Source: Diphasiastrum complanatum (Eukaryota; Streptophyta; Lycopodiopsida; Lycopodiales; Lycopodiaceae). Taken from it: a stretch of 64,000 bases of DNA. Both the position numbers and the translations under genes were made by a program. This document shows, piece after piece, positions 58,370 to 64,000 of the stretch; within the stretch, counting starts at the first letter, position 1; the number at the start of each line of letters is the position of its first letter. Under the pieces are notes generated by a model. That model was given only the letters and a program-made list of their open reading frames with translations, searched no databases and was not told where the DNA came from. The stretch lies in the NCBI GenBank assembly GCA_029204225.1, contig CM055094.1, forward strand, positions 26,300,541 through 26,364,540, written 5' to 3'.

Positions 58370-59705
58370 ATGGCTCTTGATGGTTCAGCTTGAGTTAACT
58401 TTTGCGCTAATACAAGTTTTTCCTTTTGGCACCAACTTCAGAATCTCTCCCAACGAAATATTGATCTTACTAGACAAAATATTCATGAGCAGTTCTGTTT
58501 GCGGTGCTTCCAGTTCAGTCATCTTAAATAGTTCTTCATGATGATGCAACTGAACATTCATATCTATACGTGGATTATTCGATGATTGCATTGGTGAAGA
58601 ATGAACTTCAGTTGTTTCTCTAGCAGCTTCAAACTCCTCTTCCTCTTGCAAATGTTTAATCCACTGCCTCATATCCTGATATCTTCTCTTTTCTGCATGA
58701 AGATTTGGATAGACTCCAGATGTTGTTGGTATGGTATAGCATCAGCAGGTATTGGATCTGCTACAGGTTCTTTCTGCTTCTATGCTTTGGTAACCACCAT
58801 CAAGGGTACACTTGGTTTATTCTGAGCTACTGGTCTTTGTTTGATTGTTATCAAAATTTATAGGACCTGTAGCCGGTGGTGGCTTCGGTCTTGCTGGACA
58901 TTCCTTATAGCAATGCCCATAACCATAGTCACGACAGAATGGTACAAATTTGTCTTTGTTTGGACATTCGGCAACTCTGTGATTTTCTCCACATGCAAAG
59001 CATCCAAGTGGTGCTCTGGTCCAATTTCTAGATGCTTGTTGTTGCGCGACAGCGTAAATAGCATATTGTTTTTTAATATCCTCTTTCATGATCATTACTA
59101 TAGTTCCATTGCTCGACACTTCTGTAAGGTTTTGGTTCCATGAAATTAGCAGGAGGAGCGAGGTGCTTTGGTGGCGCAGGTAAGGCTAATCGTTTCGGAT
59201 ATCCAACAGCAGATTGACGAGGTCTAGCTGCTGGATTTCCACCATAATGTGGTCTTCGATATCCCATCTGGGCATACCGTTGCTGAATTATCCGAGGATT
59301 GAAGTTGCAAAAAGCAGTCTCATAATCAAGTGAATTACACAAATGGCATATACTGATCTCCATTCGTTTTTTCAACTGAGGACACTCATTCACTGTGTGA
59401 TTTCCTGTACAAATAGAACACCGGACATTCTTTTTCGTAGAAAAAGTCTTTGCAAATTTCTCAGGTTCCTTGTTCGCTTGTCCATGGAAACCTTCCAATG
59501 GTTTGATCTTATCATCAAATTGCGACTGCAACTTTTCCATCTGTTTCTGCTGATTCTTCCCAAATTTCTCGAACTCATTAAGCATCATTTCTACAATAGC
59601 ACTGACATTCGTTGATGCAATAGTGGTGGATGTCGTAGTAGTCTGCCTTGTTGTATAAGTCAACATACTGACATTCAACTCATCGTCTGAATCTTCATCC
59701 TCCAA
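58370..59705 (-). pseudogene. Gypsy gag C-terminal region with several zinc knuckles
   Basis: The frame 59705-59073 has an acidic start (MEDEDSDDELNVSM), a Thr-rich region and a short coiled coil (EKFGKNQQKQMEKLQSQFDD). It then shows CSICTGNHTVNEC (CCHC) followed by CHLCNSLDYETAFC. The frame 59119-58817 has a second pair, CFACGENHRVAEC and CRDYGYGHCYKEC. Four zinc-knuckle-like motifs in two pairs are unusual. A Glu/His-rich segment (58672-58385) leads to the protease. The gag N-terminus (capsid) is not recognisable. Confidence 0.75.
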
Positions 59706-60217
59706 ACTCTCTGATCAGGCTTTCTGACAAATTCTATGAAAATAGTCTTCGCCAAACTCTCTGACTGAAAATCTGAAACAGAAAAATCTCGGGTAGAACT
59801 GGCTAAGGATCCTGGCACATAAAAACACAGTTTCTGTAGTTTGGCGAGGTAAAAGTAAAAATTTTCTATGATCCCGAATAGAATGAATGTTCGTAGAACA
59901 CAAAAATAATAAATTATTATAAATAGCATGATCTAAAAACTCGACGAAGATTCTGACAAAAAATCAAGAGTAATACTGATATTTTTGCAAAAAAAAATAA
60001 AAAGACTTTTTTGACAAAAATATGACAATTGATCCTCTGAAAAACCTTATATTTCTGATATTTTTCTTCACCGACTTGGTAGTAGATAGATTTGAATCAC
60101 ACTTATGCACACTGAATCGGGCGAAGGTTCTTTTTTTGTATTTTAATGATTTTGATGATTTTTTTGTATTTTTTGATGATTTTTTGATGTTTCTAAAAAT
60201 CTGCTGGAAAAGATTAC
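59706..60217 (-). other. Upstream part of the gypsy element, not resolved
   Basis: Broken frames lie upstream of gag (AKTIFIEFVRKPDQRVW near 59740). No primer site or 5' LTR could be found, so the element is truncated on this side. Confidence 0.45.
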
Positions 60218-60218
60218 A

Positions 60219-60256
<38 letters not shown>
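60218..60256. repeat. (CA)n microsatellite
   Basis: About 19 CA units. Confidence 0.96.
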
Positions 60257-60258
<2 letters not shown>

Positions 60259-61924
60259 GCTTCTATTTTAATTTTTGAATACTTTTGATACTTCCAAGTT
60301 TGAGTTCTAGACTGATATGTTAGTGTCTCTACTTGATTGTACAACTATTGGCCTCATTCAACAACTGAATACTCTAAAGCATTGTACTTATATCTTGGTA
60401 AATTACCTTCAATGGACAATTGCACGACTAGTCTTTGTTGGCCTTTGTACATTTAGGACATTGGCCAAGGACCTTGGCTACATCTAGTACTCACTGATAG
60501 TACATTTTAGGTGGAATCCTTAGTATGACATGAATAGAAGTGTAAATAATTTCTATTGTTCTATTCAACCATGAAAAAACTATAAATTATGATCTTTATC
60601 CAATATTTTAGTACTAAAACTTGTGATATTTTAAATTTAGTATTAGAATGTCCAAACCTTTGCAAGAAAATATCAAGATGATGCATAAGATGTCATTAGA
60701 ATTTTTCTTGTATGGAGTTCCTAAAGCCCTTCATGTTTGGAATGTTGAACATATTTTTACATGTCCTGGACACATTCTACTGGCTATTATACTCAATGTT
60801 GTCTAGAATATGATAAGCTTTAGAAATAATATAGCTCAAAGAACATTGTCATATAATAAAAATGTGTTGATTGGCACAATCAACACATTTCTCAACGTTA
60901 ATATCTTCAAATACTCACAAATAACATTCTGAAGGGTTGAAAAATCTATTAATTGGCTCAACCATGAAGTGGTTGCTATTATTTTGAACATATGCTACTA
61001 AGAAACATATATTTATTGAATGTTTTTTGGGCACATTGAATGTTGTTTAGAGCATGGTTGTTTGAAACCCTAATTGTCTCCCTTTAGCATAGGATTTGGA
61101 TAGGGATGATGAAGAAAAAAGAACAAAATTACTCAAGACTACAATCTTATTGAGATATAATAAACCTCAAGGACTATTTTTAAATAGTAAAAAAGTATGT
61201 GTGGCGAGATCAAAAATTGGCTACTGATCATTTTTATGAAGAGTAAAAGAAAAAGACTCGTGCTTAAGGTTTTCAACTACAATTACTTAAGTAGGTACCT
61301 ACACTTTTGTATAAAACCAAAATAATTGTTTTATGACTAACAAGAAATCACATGGATGAAGTAGCTAGAGTATTTGTTTCTTGGTGTGAACAATGAGATA
61401 AATCACTAGTAATTTCATGAATTAAGTTAAACATAGAATTTTTTGTATGGTACTAATGATAATGTCTAATTTTGAGATTATTGATTGTTTGATGCTCAAT
61501 GACATTGTTAGGTTCTGACATGGATAACAACTGGAGTGTATGTAAAAAAGTTTGCAAAAAATATGTGTGAATAAGTACGTGTGTAAACTCTCCTCAACTT
61601 GGCATTATGTTATAACTTGGAATCAACTTGGTTAATTCAACTAGAATGCAAAAACTAAGCTCTCTCTAACTCTGTCACTTATGATATTTCAAAAATTAGC
61701 TTCTTGATTAATAATCCAAAGGTTAATAGATAACATGGCAAGAAAGTTAGTTGTAAAAAAGCTCCAAAGTTTAAACACAATGGAAACAAATTTGAACTCA
61801 ACGATCAGCTGGGGACCATAGGGATTTGGCAGCTTTTGAATTGACAGAACTCATAAGTAAACTGATCACCAATATCACAAATGTCCTGGGAAAAGAACTC
61901 AAGTTGTGAGATGCTATTTTCATC
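60257..61924. other. No gene recognised
   Basis: This AT-rich DNA has no frame with a known motif and no LTR ends. Confidence 0.5.
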
Positions 61925-62110
61925 TAGATCAAAGATGAAGTATATGATGTCTTTGTGAAGCTCAAAAATGCAAAGAAAAACCAATGTTTCATAAGAATCA
62001 ACTACTTGAAAAGTGACAATGGTAAAAAGTACATATCTACCAAGTTCAAAGCTTTTAGTGAGGGATGTGGAGACAAAGGTGCATCCGTGGCAAGTGAAAC
62101 AGAAAATTCA
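61925..62110 (+). pseudogene. Copia integrase fragment
   Basis: NYLKSDNGKKYISTKFKAFS corresponds to the second-Asp block of copia integrase (S-D-N-G-x-E-Y), with the usual Glu replaced by Lys. Only about 60 codons are recognisable. Confidence 0.7.
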
Positions 62111-63409
62111 ATAGAGATGGTGCCATTTTCTTGTTTCAAGCAAGAGAACACCTTTCTGAAATCATTAACTGTAATCATATGTGTGTATCCAATGAAAAGG
62201 TAACACATAGGACTCAATGGTCCATTGCCAATGACAAATTTGCCTAATCTCTCATTAATCTAGTCTATATGACACTTGAACCAATGCAATCTAGTGGCAA
62301 AAATATATTTGCTGCCATATGAAAATAAGTAAGTATTGGTGCTTAAGATATGTTGTTTTCTATATCTATGTTATGATTGTAAATTTGCCTTGATGCAATC
62401 GTCACTAGAGCTTGAATATTATATCGATGCAAAATTTGTTTGTGAAATAAAAATAAAGTCCATTCAAATAAGTTCCATTCTGAATTTTTTTTTTTTTTAC
62501 TATTTTTATTTCTTTCACTTTGTGTATATGATGATATTAATACTCTGCTTTTGTTACTTGCAATGTGTACAATAGAAAGAACAAAAAAATTCTTTTACTT
62601 GATTTTGGTTGTTTTTTTCATTTGATTATGTAAACTTTTTATAGTTTAGAATTGTGTTCATGAAATCACTACATTGTATTGAAAATGATGGTTCACTCTT
62701 GATTAATACCATCTTGATGAAATATACACATTATGACAGGATTCAATCAAAACTTTTATTTCAAATGCCAAAATAGTTGTCTTTGATAATAATGTCTTGA
62801 AAGGTCGTAAGAAGAAGACAGCTCCTTTGATTGCATTCCAAACAACAATGGATGTAGATATAATTATATACAGAGATAAGGGAGTTGAAATCCTTCCTAA
62901 TGAAGAAGAAGAGATTGTTACAAGAACAAATAATTCCATACCAAGCTCCTAATGTACGAAAAATAAAGGAGCAAACAATTTTAACAGAAGAACTTCCTAG
63001 TTCAGAAAAGAGAAAAGACAAAATAGATGAATAGATAGTTCTTTTACAAATGATATACAAATAAATCCTTTGATCAAAAAATATATATAATAAGACATGT
63101 ACAAAACTCATTTTATGAGATTTTTATTATATAAACATGAATTGTTACATTGAAACTTGTCTTTTGCTTTTATGGCCATTTCAATATTGACAATAGATTG
63201 TAATGATCTGATGATTGAATTTACTGCTCTTTCATTGTTTGGACAATTTTGTCAATGTTTGTACATTCGATATCATGCTCATCACTTATATACTTGCAAA
63301 AAAGCAATTCTTGATATTAGAAAACGTTTGATATTTAAAAAAATTAATCAACTTAATTTTATATTTTTGTCACTTATTCTTTACTTTAGCAAAGAACATG
63401 CATCGAAAT
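62111..63409. other. No gene recognised; one exon-like open stretch
   Basis: A frame of about 70 codons at about 62740-62952 (+) begins right after an acceptor-like TTATGACAG and reads TAPLIAFQTTMDVDIIIYRD before a stop. There is no similarity that I can name. The remainder is AT-rich and empty. Confidence 0.35.
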
Positions 63410-63665
63410 GATTCTAAAATAGTGTTGTTAGGAATAATCCATTTGTCATTGTGCAATTTCGAAAGTGAAATGACTTCAAGAAATCCAAAGCTTCTATGTA
63501 TATCTGGAAAGTAAAATGATTCATAAAAGTAAATATCACTATCAACAAATTCTTTCGAAAATCTCTCTTAATACTACAATTTCCCTATATTAAATGTGTG
63601 ACATCCAATATACCGACGAGTAATTGTGTGGGCTCCAATTCATTTATATTTGATGGATACAAATC
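63410..63665 (-). pseudogene. Decayed second copy of the unknown gene at 5780-7022
   Basis: The minus strand encodes LYPSNINELEPTQLLVGILD, against LYPSCISEWEPAQSLARILD in exon 2 of the 5.8-7.0 kb gene, continuing with FTFMNHFTFQIYIEALDFLK (compare IYFYESLYMPQTDGGFGKLK). A stop and other lesions are present. The match starts at the same splice-acceptor position as exon 2. No copy of exon 1 was recognised to its right. Confidence 0.65.
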
Positions 63666-64000
63666 TACAAAATACAACAAATTATGAGATTTTAAATCTA
63701 AATTAAAATTCAGCTAGATAAAATAAAGGTAAAACTACAATGATTCAAATATTTACAAATGTAGTTTCTTACTTTTTAAAAGGTCAATCCAACCACTCCT
63801 AATTCATGACCCAGCACCCTAGACTAAAGTGCAATATGCGACTTTGAGGCGCAATTACTCCAATAACGATTTTATTTACATTTCTTTTACCAAGGTCTCA
63901 CCATAGGTCGATGACTTAGCCATTTTCATATTTTACAAAAAGTACATTTTTGCATAAAACTATAAATAACCGAGCTAGGGAGTAAACTGTAAATACCCCA
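63666..64000. other. No gene recognised
   Basis: The right edge of the window. This is where an exon-1 copy of the unknown gene would be expected; a weak candidate (MAKSSTYGETLVK on the minus strand near 63923) is not convincing. Confidence 0.4.

Overview
This window looks like nuclear DNA of a land plant. It holds one conserved, intron-bearing host gene, a plant-type ERO1 (endoplasmic-reticulum thiol oxidase) with nine exons on the minus strand. Around it lies a dense graveyard of plant-style LTR retrotransposons: Ty1/copia with initiator-Met-tRNA primer sites, and Ty3/gypsy of both the chromovirus type and a type with a TGGCGCC primer site. Long CT/GA and CA microsatellites and at least one MITE-like element are also present. 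No bacterial, organellar, rRNA or tRNA gene was recognised. I cannot place the plant more precisely; ERO1 introns reach 1.9 kb.

Layout. 0-4.7 kb: microsatellite, then the 3' end plus LTR of a gypsy element (+), then a minus-strand copia relic with its LTR. 4.7-7.0 kb: two convergent, unrecognised protein-coding segments; the minus one has good splice signals and a second decayed copy at the window's right end. 7.1-11.1 kb: two copia pol relics in opposite orientation. 11.1-19.1 kb: a gypsy pol region (PR, RT, RNase H, half of integrase), interrupted by a MITE, followed by a 3-kb third ORF (ORF3) and an LTR. 19.1-21.5 kb: primer site and leader of a following element, then a composite CT-array repeat that carries a solo LTR of the same family. 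22-28.3 kb: copia fragments, an LTR with primer site and a fold-back structure. 30.4-38.8 kb: ERO1, with an internally deleted chromovirus in intron 7. 38.8-41.3 kb: ERO1 upstream region with CACGTG/CCAAT-type motifs and a cluster of inverted repeats sharing the core GAAGGGC. 41.76-46.99 kb: a complete, flanked copia-derived element (654-bp LTRs, TGAAG target duplication) that keeps gag/protease but carries two long unrecognised ORFs where integrase and RT should be. 49-52.3 kb: LTR and gypsy fragments. 52.3-60 kb: a second and a third ORF3-bearing gypsy element (minus) and, between them, an unusual reverse-transcriptase relic resembling Penelope-like enzymes next to a GA microsatellite. 60-64 kb: mostly empty, with small copia and unknown-gene fragments.

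Most promising for novelty: the non-autonomous copia element with two long extra ORFs, the gypsy ORF3 protein family (four diverged copies here), the Penelope-like RT relic, and the GAAGGGC inverted-repeat cluster. ERO1 is the only gene here that I expect to serve the host's physiology.
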